64,000 nucleotides of DNA from Planctomyces sp. SH-PL14 (GTDB lineage Bacteria; Planctomycetota; Planctomycetia; Planctomycetales; Planctomycetaceae), in contig NZ_CP011270.1 in NCBI RefSeq assembly GCF_001610835.1, positions 2,374,001 through 2,438,000 on the forward strand. The letters are read 5' to 3'. A program made the translations under genes and the position numbers. A model generated the notes under the pieces. The model saw only the letters and a list, made by a program, of their open reading frames with translations, was not told the origin of the DNA and did not search any database. Shown piece after piece: positions 51,853 to 61,512 of this stretch. Each line of letters opens with the position of its first letter. Position 1 is the first letter of the stretch.

Positions 51853-52281
51853 TCAGAGGAGGGGAGGCCCGGAGGAGTCCGGCAACGGGGGCTGTCGGAA
51901 TCCGGAGAGACGCGGGATCCGGTCGGCGGGGAGCCGGGCTCCGTGGGGATACTCGCGTCCAGCGTGGATCAGCTCGGCGAAACAGTCCTCCATCGCCCGC
52001 TCGAACCCGGTCAGGTCGAGGCCGGCATAGGAAGGGAGATAGGGTTTCAGATACCGGACGTGGGACTCGTACATCTTGCGGGCCCCGGACAGGTTTCCCT
52101 CGCCGAAGTGGAACAGGGCCACCGCGGCGTGGATCAGTCCCTGCAGGAAGTCGCGAGACTCGGAATAGGTTTCGGACCAGAGCTCTTCGAGGACGTCGTG
52201 ACAGGCGAAGAACTCTTCGGCGTCGAATAGCCGAATGGCTTCGTCGAATCGTTCCGCTTGCTCCTTCTCGATGTCGTCCAT
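51853..52281 (-). CDS. DUF309 domain protein
   Basis: 142 residues from ATG 52281. The DUF309 helical core is plain: EAIRLFDAEEFFACHDVLEE, LWSETYSESRDFLQGLIHAA, VALFHFGEGNLSGARKMYES. The conserved His and Trp (CHDVLEELW) are the family's hallmark. Function is unknown. First of three minus-strand genes ending in queD. Confidence 0.85.
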   Translation of the reverse strand: MDDIEKEQAERFDEAIRLFDAEEFFACHDVLEELWSETYSESRDFLQGLIHAAVALFHFGEGNLSGARKMYESHVRYLKPYLPSYAGLDLTGFERAMEDCFAELIHAGREYPHGARLPADRIPRLSGFRQPPLPDSSGPPLL

Positions 52282-52525
52282 TGGGCGACGAGACCTCCCT
52301 GGTCGAAACACGGATCCTCCGCGCCGGTCCGATGCGGCCTGGGGCCGGAGTCGTTCCGGGCGCCGCGGGAAACGGACGGAGGAGACTGATATCATCCTCC
52401 GCTCCGTCTGCGAGCGGCGCTCTTCGCGGTCCGGATGATCCAGACGCGCGACCGTTGGTCCGCGGTGGGGACGTTCGGCTCGCGGAGTCTAAAAGGGATG
52501 CAGCGCGACTGTCCAAGAGTTTCCG

Positions 52526-53227
52526 ATGGCAATTCCTAAGAAAACGTCACGCAAACCCCGTAAGTCCCGCGCGCGTGTTGACGAGTCGCAACGCGTCCGA
52601 ACGATCGTCGACACGCTGGCCAAAACGTATGGCGATGTGACGTGTGCGCTCACACATCGAAACGCTTTTGAGCTGCTGGCGGCGACGATCCTTTCGGCCC
52701 AGTGCACCGATGAGCGGGTGAACCAGCAGACGCCGATTCTCTTCAAGGCGTATCCGACGCCGGAGAAGCTGGCGAAGGCGAAGACGGAGGACGTGGAGCA
52801 GATCGTGAAGCCGCTGGGGTTCTTCCGGGCGAAGGCGGCGAACCTGATGGGGATGGCGAAGAAACTGGTGGAGGACTACGGGGGGGAGATCCCCCAGGAG
52901 CTGGAGGCGCTGATTACGTTGCCGGGGGTGGGGCGGAAGACGGCGAACGTTGTGTTGGGGACGGCGTATGGGATTCCGAGCGGGGTGGTGGTGGATACGC
53001 ATGTGCGGCGGATCACGAACCTGCTTGGTCTGACGACGCACAGTGACCCGGAGAAGATTGAGACCGATTTGATGTCGATCCTGCCTGAGACGGAGTGGAT
53101 CGATTTCTCGCATCGGTTGATTCATCACGGCCGGCGGATTTGTATTGCTCGGCGGCCGAAGTGTACGGAGTGTCCGTTGTTGCCGGTGTGTCCGCGGGTT
53201 GGTCTGCCGCCGTTAGAAAACGGATGA
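52526..53227 (+). CDS. nth: Endonuclease III
   Basis: 233 residues. Helix-hairpin-helix LPGVGRKTA with catalytic Lys138, catalytic Asp157 in VVVDTHV, and the 4Fe-4S ligands Cys206, 213, 216, 222 (C-x6-C-x2-C-x5-C) all present. It removes oxidised pyrimidines and nicks AP sites. A basic N-terminal tail ([13 protein letters not shown]) of about 20 residues is longer than in E. coli. ATG 52526. Confidence 0.95.
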   Translation: MAIPKKTSRKPRKSRARVDESQRVRTIVDTLAKTYGDVTCALTHRNAFELLAATILSAQCTDERVNQQTPILFKAYPTPEKLAKAKTEDVEQIVKPLGFFRAKAANLMGMAKKLVEDYGGEIPQELEALITLPGVGRKTANVVLGTAYGIPSGVVVDTHVRRITNLLGLTTHSDPEKIETDLMSILPETEWIDFSHRLIHHGRRICIARRPKCTECPLLPVCPRVGLPPLENG

Positions 53228-53297
53228 GCGTTGCGAAGTCGTTTTGTGAAACACAGAGAGCACAGAGGCGGGTGCATCTACGCAACGAAAGGTCATC

Positions 53298-53537
53298 GGG
53301 TCCAGGGGCACCCTGGTCAGGGGGTGCAGGGGGCAGAATGCCCTTTGCCCGCCGGAGGCCTGGCCGTCGGGAGATGTCTGAAGGAGTTTGTGTCCAAACG
53401 CGGACCCCGTGTCGGATGTCCCCAAAGCAACCCGCGGGGATTTCAGAGCGAGCGGGGAGTGTTCAACGCCGGTACCACAAAACGGACGCCCGTTGACTAC
53501 CACAGTTCCGCAGGGAAGAGGCCTCCGGCGGCAAGGA
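53298..53537 (+). repeat. 310-bp intergenic structured element, forward copy, right end truncated
   Basis: Left half and GTCCAAACGCGGAC are normal. It stops at CCTCCGGCGGCAAGGA, losing the right hairpin and GGGTTTGAGC. About 25 bases before the stop of the convergent coiled-coil gene. A short CACAGAG-like stretch at 53250 lies just before it. Confidence 0.85.
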
Positions 53538-53562
53538 CGTGGTTCGAGACCGGAGAAGCGGA

Positions 53563-55665
53563 CTACTCCATGTCGAACTGCTGGCGGTTCTTCTGCTTCT
53601 TGAGCTTCTTTCGCTCCTTGCGGGAGAGCTGCGAATCGTCTTCCCCCTCTTCTCTGTCATAGTCTCCCTCATCAAAGGAGACATGCGGTCCCTTGGCAGG
53701 GGGCTGGGCTGAACCGCGAGCCTGATTCTTGCCGCGCCGATCTTCCGCCGAGTCATCGGCATCCGCCTCAGGACGACTCCCGCCACCGCTCGCGACATTG
53801 ACCGCCCGAGCAACCGCAACCAGCTGAGCCTCCTTACGGCTCGCCTGCTCCTTCTTGCGGGCCGCTTCCGCTTCCGCCTTCTGTCGGGCCTCGGCCGCCT
53901 GTCGCTCCCGCTCGGCGTTCTGACGCTCCCGTTCCGCGTTCTGGCGATCGCGCTCCGCAGCCTCCCGGGCCGCCTTCGTCTGAGCCTCCTTGTCAGCCTG
54001 GGCGCGTCGTTCCTTCTCCGCCTTGGCCTGCTGCTCCTTCTCGGCTTTGACGCGGGCTTCCGCGGCCGCCTGTTCGCGCTGGGCACGGGCCTGGGCTTCC
54101 TTGGCCTCCTTCTCCTTCGCAGCCGCTTCCCGAGTCTGCCGCGCCCGTTCTTCCTTCTCCGCGGCGACGCGGGCCCGCTCGGCCTGATCCGCTGCCTGAC
54201 GAGCCTGCTTCTCCTCGGCCTGCCGGGCCTGCGCGGCTTCCTTCTCGGCGCGGGTCTTGGCCTGCGCCGCGTCGCGATCCGCCTTGGCCTGCGCGGCGGC
54301 GGCATCCTTCTCCTGCTTCAGCCGCGTCTTCTCGGCGTCGCGGGCGGTTCGAGCTTCGGTGTCCGCGGCCTGCCGGGCTTCCCGCTCAATCCGCTTGGCT
54401 TCCGCCTTCGCGTCCGCTTCCAGACGCTGCTGCTCGCGCTGCACGGCTCTCTCGGCCGCTCGGACGGCGTTGCGTTCGGCACGCGCCGCCTGCCAGGCCG
54501 ACCAGCCCGCCGTCAGCCGTCCGAGGCCACCCAGGAGGTTGCCCGGCGACACGATCGCCAGGACGCGATGCGCCATCGCCGACACCAGGCTTCGCGCCGG
54601 AGTCGATGCAACAGGGTCCGCGTCGGCCGTCTCGACCGCCTTCTTGCGGGTCCGCTTGGCCGGCTTGGCCTCGGCGGCCGGTTCGGCGGTCTTCTTCCGG
54701 GAGAGGAACCGCGGAACGGGGAGACGGCTCAGGACCGCCGTCGGCACGAACAGCAGTCCCTTCAGCGAGCCGTAGAACACCTTCTCCGCCAGCACGACGA
54801 GGCGCGACGCCCCCTTGGGACGCATCCGCGGGGCGACTTCGTTCGTAATGTGGATCACGAACCGCGTGTGCATGAGCGTGGCGCTCGTCAGCAGCAGTTG
54901 CCACAGCGCCGTCGACCCGTGGGCCACGACGTTCGTGATCGCCGACTGCGGCAGGAGCGGCCACATCAAGGTCGTCACGGCCGAGACGCTCGCCGAGCCG
55001 GCGGCGATGCGGAGGAGCGTCGTGCTGCTGCGGCAGAGATGCATCTCCCGTCGCAGGAGCCGGATCAGCGCCATCGTGATCGGCGCGGCGGCGAGCATCC
55101 AGACGACCGTCGCGCTGTTCCAGAGGTTCAGCTCATAGTGTTCGGTCGCCCAGCGGGCCGCGGCGAGGTGCAGCGATGTGGCCTGGCAGACGCAGAACGC
55201 GAGCCAGGTCAGGCCGACCCAGTACCACAGCCGGTAACGGCCATAGAAGTCCTTGCGGCTCCGCGACCGGTGCCACAGGACGAGGAACGACAGCTGCGCC
55301 GCCCCCAGGAGGCAGGAGGTCCCGAACCAGCGGATCGGCCGGCCGGTTTCGAGCCCCAGGAGATCGCGCCAGGCGGTCCCCATTTCATCCGCCCAGAGGC
55401 CAATCCCGAGGAGGCTCAGCCACGTCACGACAGCCGCGGAGACGAGAGCCCAGCACTTCCAGGCGTCGCGGGGGATGATGCTCTGGACCCCCTTCTTGAG
55501 GAGGAGGGGAGCAGGAGGCGTTCCGTCGTCGGCGGGGGAGTTGCGATGCGGCGGGTCGATGCGGCGGCGGACAACGGAAGTCCGCTCGCCTCCCCCTCCA
55601 AGGGGAGCGAGTCGTCGTCGACGCCGTTCGAGAAGATCTCGTGATCCGGCAAACCCGTTTGCCAT
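53563..55665 (-). CDS. Membrane protein with very long charged coiled coil
   Basis: ATG 55665 gives 700 residues. After a disordered start, about five membrane helices lie between residues 65 and 240 (CWALVSAAVVTWLSLLGIGL, LGAAQLSFLVLW, WVGLTWLAFCVCQATSLHL, ATVVWMLAAAPITMALI). A linker is followed by a stretch of about 210 residues made almost only of Ala, Glu, Lys, Arg and Gln (for example QAKTRAEKEAAQARQAEEKQ and ERDRQNAERERQNAERERQA), a rod of perhaps 30 nm if fully helical. The C-terminus ends KKLKKQKNRQQFDME. Function unknown; the rod could span or tether structures. The frame is open to 56028 but those codons overlap the ubiD side. Confidence 0.75.
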   Translation of the reverse strand: MANGFAGSRDLLERRRRRLAPLGGGGERTSVVRRRIDPPHRNSPADDGTPPAPLLLKKGVQSIIPRDAWKCWALVSAAVVTWLSLLGIGLWADEMGTAWRDLLGLETGRPIRWFGTSCLLGAAQLSFLVLWHRSRSRKDFYGRYRLWYWVGLTWLAFCVCQATSLHLAAARWATEHYELNLWNSATVVWMLAAAPITMALIRLLRREMHLCRSSTTLLRIAAGSASVSAVTTLMWPLLPQSAITNVVAHGSTALWQLLLTSATLMHTRFVIHITNEVAPRMRPKGASRLVVLAEKVFYGSLKGLLFVPTAVLSRLPVPRFLSRKKTAEPAAEAKPAKRTRKKAVETADADPVASTPARSLVSAMAHRVLAIVSPGNLLGGLGRLTAGWSAWQAARAERNAVRAAERAVQREQQRLEADAKAEAKRIEREARQAADTEARTARDAEKTRLKQEKDAAAAQAKADRDAAQAKTRAEKEAAQARQAEEKQARQAADQAERARVAAEKEERARQTREAAAKEKEAKEAQARAQREQAAAEARVKAEKEQQAKAEKERRAQADKEAQTKAAREAAERDRQNAERERQNAERERQAAEARQKAEAEAARKKEQASRKEAQLVAVARAVNVASGGGSRPEADADDSAEDRRGKNQARGSAQPPAKGPHVSFDEGDYDREEGEDDSQLSRKERKKLKKQKNRQQFDME

Positions 55666-56026
55666 ACCGCATCCGTGGGAAACCCGGAACCCGGCGAGTT
55701 GGGTTCTTTCCCGGTCGGGAAGGAACGGCGCGTGGGGCGCACGATCCTCTCCGCCCGGCGGGAGGCCTGGCAGTTCATCGACCAACGTTGTCCGGCAGGT
55801 GACCCGCACCCGGAACCCGAGGCGCAGAAACGGCGTGTCCTTGCCGTGAGAGGGGTTAGGCAAAGAGGTCCAGTGCGGAAAGGTCTTTCGATTCCGGGTG
55901 ACTCTGCCGACAGGGAAAGCTGTTCCGTCGAAAGAGGGCGCATTCGAAGGGAGACATTTGGCTCGCGAGAACCTATAGAACGGAGCGACTTCCGTTCGTT
56001 CCCTCTGCCCGCATCGATCGACGTTC

Positions 56027-57856
56027 ATGGGTTACCGCAATCTTCAGTCCTGTGTCGCGGATCTCGAACGGACCGGCCAGCTGGTCCGGATCCCCGTCGA
56101 GATCGACGCGCGGCTCGAAGCGGCGGAGATTCAGCGGCGGGTCTATCAGGCGGGGGGGCCGGCGATCCTGTTCGAACGGGTCCGGGGCTGCCGGTTCCCG
56201 ATGGTCAGCAACCTGTTCGGGACGATCGCCCGGACCCGGTTTCTGTTCCGGGATACGATCGAGCGGGTGAAGCATCTCGTCCGGATCAAGCTCGACCCGG
56301 CGGCCGCGCTCCAGCACCCGTGGAACTCCGCTCGGGCCCTGCCGCTGGCGTGGGCCATGCAGCCGAAGTACGTCTCACGCGGGCCCGCTATGGCCCACGA
56401 GACGACGCTCGATCAGTTGCCGCAACTCGTCTCGTGGCCGAAGGACGGCGGGCCGTTCGTTACGTTGCCGGCGGTCTACACCGAGGACCCCGACGTCCCC
56501 GGATGGCGGAAGTCGAACCTGGGGATGTACCGCATCCAGATGGCGGGGAACGAGTACGCTCCCAATCGACAGGTCGGGCTGCACTATCAGATCCACCGCA
56601 CGATCGGCGTCCATCATGCCAAGGCGCTCCGCCGCGGTGAGCCGTTCCGGGTGAACGTGTTCATCGGGGGGCCGCCGGTCCTGCCGGTCGCGGCCGTGAT
56701 GCCGCTCCCCGAGGGACTTTCCGAGCTGACCTTCGCCGGGGCGCTCGGCGGGCATCGGATCCCGCTCATCCGCCGCCGCGATGGACTGCCGATCATGGCC
56801 GAGGCGGACTTCTGCATTTCGGGGACGGTCGATCCCCGGACGCTCCCCGAAGGGCCGTTCGGCGACCATCTGGGCTACTACAGCCTGGCCCATCCGTTCC
56901 CAGTGCTGAACGTCGACAAGGTCTGCCACCGGCCCGGCGCGATCTGGCCGTTCACGGTCGTCGGCCGTCCACCGCAGGAAGACACCGCCTTCGGTGAGAT
57001 CATCCATGAGATCACTGGTCCCGCGATCCCGCAGGTCCTGCCCGGGATTCAGGCAGTCCATGCCGTCGACGCCGCTGGGGTCCATCCGCTGCTCCTGGCG
57101 ATCGGCAGCGAGCGGTATGTCCCGTACGCCGAGGAGCGGACGCCGCAGGAACTCCTGACGCAGGGGAATGCCATCCTCGGCCAGGGGCAGCTCTCACTGG
57201 CGAAGTACCTGTTCATTGTGGCGCGGGAGGACAACCCCGGGCTCGGTATCCACGACATCGCCGCTTTCCTGAAGCATGTCCTCGAACGCATCGACCCGGA
57301 GCGGGATCTGCATTTCCAAACTCGCACCACGATCGACACGCTTGACTACAGCGGAGACGGGCTGAACCAGGGCTCGAAGCTCGTCATCGCCGCCGCGGGC
57401 CGGCCGCGGCGGAGCCTGCCGACCGAGGTCCCGACTGGATGCCAGTGGCCGGACGGCTTCCGCGATCCGTCGGTCTGCCTGCCGGGGATTCTGGCGGTCT
57501 CGGCCCCGCCCTGTACCGCGCGGCACGATGGCGTCCTCGATCGGTTCTGCGCGTCGTTCCCGGCTGACCATCCGGTCACGCGGTTCCCGCTGATCGTGCT
57601 CGTCGACGACGCGCCGTTCACAGCGCGGACGCTGAACAATTTTCTGTGGGTGACCTTCACCCGTTCGAACCCGGCCGCCGACATCTCCGGCATCGGCAGC
57701 TTCACGGATCACAAGCACTGGGGCTGTCGCGGCCCCGTCGTGATCGACGCCCGGACGAAGCCGCATCACGCGCCGCCGCTGGAGGAGGACCCGGCAGTGA
57801 CCCGCCGCGTGGAGGAACTCGCTGCCGCCGGCGGGCCGCTGCATGGACTGTTCTGA
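56027..57856 (+). CDS. ubiD: UbiD-family decarboxylase
   Basis: 609 residues of the UbiD family: NRQVGLHYQIHRTIGVHH, PEGPFGDHLGYYSLAHPFPV with the catalytic Glu/Arg region, and SFTDHKHWGCRGPVVIDART. The enzyme uses prenylated FMN made by UbiX to decarboxylate aromatic or alpha,beta-unsaturated acids. In planctomycetes a role in quinone synthesis (ubiquinone-like or futalosine menaquinone route) is possible; ubiX is not here. ATG 56027. An old yellow enzyme follows 166 bases later on the same strand. Confidence 0.92.
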   Translation: MGYRNLQSCVADLERTGQLVRIPVEIDARLEAAEIQRRVYQAGGPAILFERVRGCRFPMVSNLFGTIARTRFLFRDTIERVKHLVRIKLDPAAALQHPWNSARALPLAWAMQPKYVSRGPAMAHETTLDQLPQLVSWPKDGGPFVTLPAVYTEDPDVPGWRKSNLGMYRIQMAGNEYAPNRQVGLHYQIHRTIGVHHAKALRRGEPFRVNVFIGGPPVLPVAAVMPLPEGLSELTFAGALGGHRIPLIRRRDGLPIMAEADFCISGTVDPRTLPEGPFGDHLGYYSLAHPFPVLNVDKVCHRPGAIWPFTVVGRPPQEDTAFGEIIHEITGPAIPQVLPGIQAVHAVDAAGVHPLLLAIGSERYVPYAEERTPQELLTQGNAILGQGQLSLAKYLFIVAREDNPGLGIHDIAAFLKHVLERIDPERDLHFQTRTTIDTLDYSGDGLNQGSKLVIAAAGRPRRSLPTEVPTGCQWPDGFRDPSVCLPGILAVSAPPCTARHDGVLDRFCASFPADHPVTRFPLIVLVDDAPFTARTLNNFLWVTFTRSNPAADISGIGSFTDHKHWGCRGPVVIDARTKPHHAPPLEEDPAVTRRVEELAAAGGPLHGLF

Positions 57857-58022
57857 AATCGCCCTTTGCGCGTTCGCCCGATAGAGGCTCCGAATGACGG
57901 CGATTTGTTTGTCCACGCAGGCGGACCTCTTTTTGATCGAGAACCTTCCGTGAAGTTTTGGGTGCGGCTCCCGATCCGCCTAAAATGACGCGGTCCGTTT
58001 CGTTTCCTCCTGATGAGCCACG

Positions 58023-59087
58023 ATGAGTCATCTTTTTTCGCCGTTCACGCTTCGCGAGCTGACGTTCCGCAACCGCATCTTCGTCTCGCCGATGTGCCAG
58101 TACTCCAGCGAGGACGGGATGCCGACCGACTGGCACTTCGTTCACCTGGGGAGCCGCGCCGTCGGTGGTGCCTCCCTGGTCATGGTCGAGGCGACGGCTG
58201 TGTCTCCTGAGGGGCGGATCTCTCCGGATGACAGCGGGATCTGGTCCGATGCGCATGGCCGGGCGTTCGAACGGATCGCCAAATTCATCAAGGAGCAGGG
58301 CTCCGTTCCGTCGATTCAGCTCGCGCATGCGGGCCGCAAGGCATCGACGGACGCGCCGTGGCTTGGCGGCAAGCCGCTCTCGACGGCCAATCGTGGCTGG
58401 CAGCCGCTGGCGCCGAGTCCGATCGCGTTCGACCAGGGTTACCCGGTACCGCGGGAGATGACGCGGGACGACATCGAGCAGGTGGTCCGCGATTTCGAGA
58501 GTGCGACGCACCGGTCGCTGGCGGCGGGTTTCGAAGTCCCTGAGGTGCATTCGGCCCACGGCTACCTGCTGCACGAATTCCTCTCGCCCCTCTCGAACGC
58601 CCGGACGGACGAGTACGGCGGTTCGCTCGAGAACCGGATGCGGCTCACGATCCGCGTCTCCGAAGCGGTCCGCCGGATCTGGCCGGCGAAGTGGCCGGTC
58701 TTTGTCCGGATCTCCGCCACCGACTGGGCGGACGGAGGCTGGGATCTGCCGCAGTCGGTCGAACTGTCCAGGCGGCTCAAGGCGATTGGAGTCGACCTGA
58801 TCGATTGCTCGAGCGGGGCCCTCGTCCCGAACGTCCGGATCCCGGTCGGCGCGGGATACCAGGTGCCGTTCGCGGAGGCGATCCGGAAGGAAGCGGGGAT
58901 CCCCACCGGGGCTGTCGGGATGATCACCGAGGCCCATCAGGCTGAGGCGATCCTGGCCGACGGGAAAGCGGACGTCGTCCTGCTGGCCCGGTCGTTCCTG
59001 AGCGATCCTTACTGGCCCGCCCACGCCGCCAGGACGCTGGGTGTGAAACTGGACTACTGGCCGAACCAGTACGGGCGGATTTTGTAA
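58023..59087 (+). CDS. Old yellow enzyme-type NADH:flavin oxidoreductase (YqjM-like)
   Basis: 354 residues with the FMN TIM barrel. YqjM-like blocks: FRNRIFVSPMCQYSSEDGMP, IQLAHAGRKAS, VHSAHGYLLHEFLSPLSNAR, TDEYGGSLENR, and DVVLLARSFLSDPYW. It reduces activated alkenes with NAD(P)H. ATG 58023 (a TGATG lies three bases before). Confidence 0.92.
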   Translation: MSHLFSPFTLRELTFRNRIFVSPMCQYSSEDGMPTDWHFVHLGSRAVGGASLVMVEATAVSPEGRISPDDSGIWSDAHGRAFERIAKFIKEQGSVPSIQLAHAGRKASTDAPWLGGKPLSTANRGWQPLAPSPIAFDQGYPVPREMTRDDIEQVVRDFESATHRSLAAGFEVPEVHSAHGYLLHEFLSPLSNARTDEYGGSLENRMRLTIRVSEAVRRIWPAKWPVFVRISATDWADGGWDLPQSVELSRRLKAIGVDLIDCSSGALVPNVRIPVGAGYQVPFAEAIRKEAGIPTGAVGMITEAHQAEAILADGKADVVLLARSFLSDPYWPAHAARTLGVKLDYWPNQYGRIL

Positions 59088-59126
59088 GCGTCCGGGGACG
59101 TGCGACGAATTGGGGCGTGGAGGTTA

Positions 59127-59290
59127 AACACCAAGACACCAAGGTCGCACAAAGGACACAAAGAAGAGCAGGCGGAGGAGAGTTCATCACCGTCGCTCAT
59201 GCTTCTATCAACAGCACGGCCCGGAAGCGTCTGATGACGTTTCCGGGCCGTAGTCCTTTGTGGCCTTGGTGACCTCTTTGTGTCTTGGTG
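59127..59290. repeat. CACCAAGACACC inverted repeat with nested hairpin
   Basis: Left arm CACCAAGACACCAAGGTCGC (59130 onward), right arm GTGACCTCTTTGTGTCTTGG (to 59290), imperfectly complementary. Inside, CGGCCCGGAAGCGTC-TGAT-GACGTTTCCGGGCCG (59217-59250) is a strong stem with one mismatch. Between the convergent old yellow enzyme and mscS stops, so it may act on both. Confidence 0.7.
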
Positions 59291-59308
59291 CTCAATCCAC
59301 CCGTCGAC

Positions 59309-60469
59309 CTACCCGGCCTTGGCCATCGGCAGAACGTTGGCGGTGTGGACGTAGAGGTCGCGGCTCGGGAACGGGATCGTGTAGCCCCGCTCATCGAAGC
59401 CGAGCTTAATCTTCTCGATCAGGTCGCTGCGGACCTTCCCGTAGTCCGTCGATTTGACCCATGGGCAGACCGAGAACTGGACGCCGCTTTCGGCGAGGTT
59501 CACGACCGAGACCGACGGGCTGGGCTCGCGGAGGATCCGCTTGTCCTCGGTCAGGAGCTTTTCCAGGAACGCCTTCACGCTCCGCAGGTCGTCGCCGTAG
59601 CTGCAGCCGATCGTGAGCTCGATCTTACGGTTGGGGAACGCCGAGTTGTTCTTGATGACGCCGGAAGTGATCGAGCCGTTGGGGACGATCACCTGCACGT
59701 TGCCGCCGGACTTCAGGATCGTGTTGAAGATGTTGATCTCTTCGACGGCTCCCGAGGTGCCGCCCGCTTCGATCTCGTCGCCGACCTGGAAGGGTTTGAA
59801 GACGATGAGCATGATCCCGGCGGCGAAGTTCGAGAGCGAGCCCTGGAGCGCGAGGCCGATGGCGAAACCGCCGGCCGCGATGACCGCCGTTGCCGAGCCC
59901 ATCGGGACGCCGACGACGTCGAGGGCTCCAATGACGACGAGGACGAGGCAGGCGAAGTACAGGACGTTCGAAGAGAACCGGACCAGCATCGGGTCCGCGC
60001 CGGCACGTTCCATGACGTGCGAGACGAAGTTCGTGAACATCCGGGCGATCCACTTGCCGATGTAGAACATCAGCACCGCGGCGCACAGCTTGATCCCGAA
60101 CGCGACCCCCTGTTCACTGATGAACTTGAAGATCGTCTTGGTCCAGGTCCCGTAGGTCTCGTTCAGCTGCCGCTGGGCTTCGATGAGCTGGCGGGAGAGC
60201 TGATTCTGGACCTCATCGTGGACTCCCGGGGCCGGCATCGTTCCGGCGGGGAGGCCGGTTCCGACCGGCAGGCCGGTCCCTGTGGGCACAGTGCTGATGA
60301 CCTGGGCGGCCTGGCCCATGGGCAGGCTGGAGCCGATGGGGGGAAGCGCCGGGGTCTGGGCCGCCTGGCTTAGCTGCTCGACGGTCCGCTGCGCGGCGGG
60401 CCGCGCGAAATCCTGGGCGAGGCCTTCGACGCCGCCGAACTGCTGCGCGATGGTCAGCAAACTCCACAT
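59309..60469 (-). CDS. mscS: MscS-type mechanosensitive ion channel
   Basis: ATG 60469 is chosen because GGGAGGG lies 6 bases upstream; 386 residues. A Pro/Gly-rich exported-like region (about 25-90) is followed by three membrane helices and the MscS core: AVIAAGGFAIGLALQGSLSN (the pore helix), FAAGIMLIVFKPFQVGDEI, VPNGSITSGVIKNNSAFPNR and a C-terminal beta/alpha domain. It opens under membrane tension to release solutes. It is longer at the N-terminus than E. coli MscS. Confidence 0.92.
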   Translation of the reverse strand: MWSLLTIAQQFGGVEGLAQDFARPAAQRTVEQLSQAAQTPALPPIGSSLPMGQAAQVISTVPTGTGLPVGTGLPAGTMPAPGVHDEVQNQLSRQLIEAQRQLNETYGTWTKTIFKFISEQGVAFGIKLCAAVLMFYIGKWIARMFTNFVSHVMERAGADPMLVRFSSNVLYFACLVLVVIGALDVVGVPMGSATAVIAAGGFAIGLALQGSLSNFAAGIMLIVFKPFQVGDEIEAGGTSGAVEEINIFNTILKSGGNVQVIVPNGSITSGVIKNNSAFPNRKIELTIGCSYGDDLRSVKAFLEKLLTEDKRILREPSPSVSVVNLAESGVQFSVCPWVKSTDYGKVRSDLIEKIKLGFDERGYTIPFPSRDLYVHTANVLPMAKAG

Positions 60470-60637
60470 GGACATCCCTCCCTGCACGGCCCGTAGCCGT
60501 GTCCATCTCGTCTCCGGTCGCCTCCCTGTGGAACCGGACCGGCAGGATCTGCCGAAACGAGTCGCCGCGTTGTAGGGGAAAGTGTGAAAACGTGTCTATG
60601 CCGGGTTGGGCCAGTCGTCCGGGCAAGTCCCCTTACC

Positions 60638-60948
60638 GGGGTCCAGGGGGCACCCCTGGTGGGGAGTGCAGAGGGGCAACGCCCCTTTGCCCGCCGGAGG
60701 CCTGGCCGTCGAGAGATGTCTGAAGGAGGGCGTGTCCAAACGCGGACACTGTGTCGGATGCCCCCTCACCAACCCGCGGGGATTGCAAAGCAAACCGTGA
60801 GTCCTCCACGCCGCTTCCACAAAGCGGACGTCCGTTGTGTCCCACGGTTCCTCATGGAAGTGCCTCCGGCGGCAAGGGGTCGAAACCCCTTGACCCCAGG
60901 TGCCGTCGCACGTTGGGTTTGAGCTATGGGAGTCCGTTCGGCAGCGGA
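60638..60948 (+). repeat. 310-bp intergenic structured element, forward copy overlapping a stop codon
   Basis: Left hairpin CCAGGGG-GCA-CCCCTGG, GGGGC-AAC-GCCCC, right hairpin CAAGGGG-TCGAAA-CCCCTTG. The end, GGGTTTGAGCTATGG, includes bases 60924-60926, the stop of the minus-strand GNAT gene; the diverged tail covers its last codons. Confidence 0.9.
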
Positions 60949-61430
60949 GCCGGCGACGGGCAGAACAGCCGCTCCATCACGACGTAGCCCGCCTCGTCCA
61001 TCCCCAGGCGGCGGTACGTTGCCTGGGCGGCATGGTTTCCGTGTTCGACATAGAGCCGCAGGCCGACAACATCCGGCTCGGCTGCGGCCAGCTCGCACAG
61101 GTGGTCCCAGAGCTGGCGGAAGATGCCTCGGCCGCGGTGCTCCGGGGCGATGTAGACGCTCTGGAGCCACCAGATGTGGCCGTTCCGCCAGTCGCTCCAC
61201 TCCCAGGTGTGCATCACCTGGCCGACGATTTCCTCGCCAAGGCACGCGACGAAATACCGGCCTCGCTGCTCATCCTGCAGGACCGCCGCGACCCCCGGGA
61301 CGATTCGGCCCGGGTCGAGCTCGATCCGTTCCGTCTCCCGGGCGAGGGCCCGGTTGAACTCGACGAGCGTGGGGGCGTCGGCCGGTACGGCCCGCCGGAT
61401 CGTGTACGGGGATGTCTGAGGGGCGGTCAT
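60924..61430 (-). CDS. GNAT-family N-acetyltransferase
   Basis: 168 residues from ATG 61430. GNAT fold: YTIRRAVPADAPTLVEFNRA, then VYIAPEHRGRGIFRQLWDHL with the acetyl-CoA loop RGRGI, VGLRLYVEHGNHAAQATYRR, and a YRRLGM motif. The stop codon and last residues (APLPNGLP) fall in the repeat tail, so the C-terminus may have been shaped by the insertion. Divergent from the acyl-CoA-dehydrogenase-like gene. Confidence 0.88.
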   Translation of the reverse strand: MTAPQTSPYTIRRAVPADAPTLVEFNRALARETERIELDPGRIVPGVAAVLQDEQRGRYFVACLGEEIVGQVMHTWEWSDWRNGHIWWLQSVYIAPEHRGRGIFRQLWDHLCELAAAEPDVVGLRLYVEHGNHAAQATYRRLGMDEAGYVVMERLFCPSPAPLPNGLP

Positions 61431-61512
61431 CTCAATCCGGTTCGCCGAGGTCCAGTCTCCCGCGAGGGCTCCGCCGACCGGGACCTGATCCGTCGGCGGG
61501 GGGCCCTGTAGA

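Noticed and set aside
60901-60925. GTTGGGT at the element end as an integron attC-type core site
   Set aside because: The matching RYYYAAC partner at the other end is missing and there is no cassette array or integrase.
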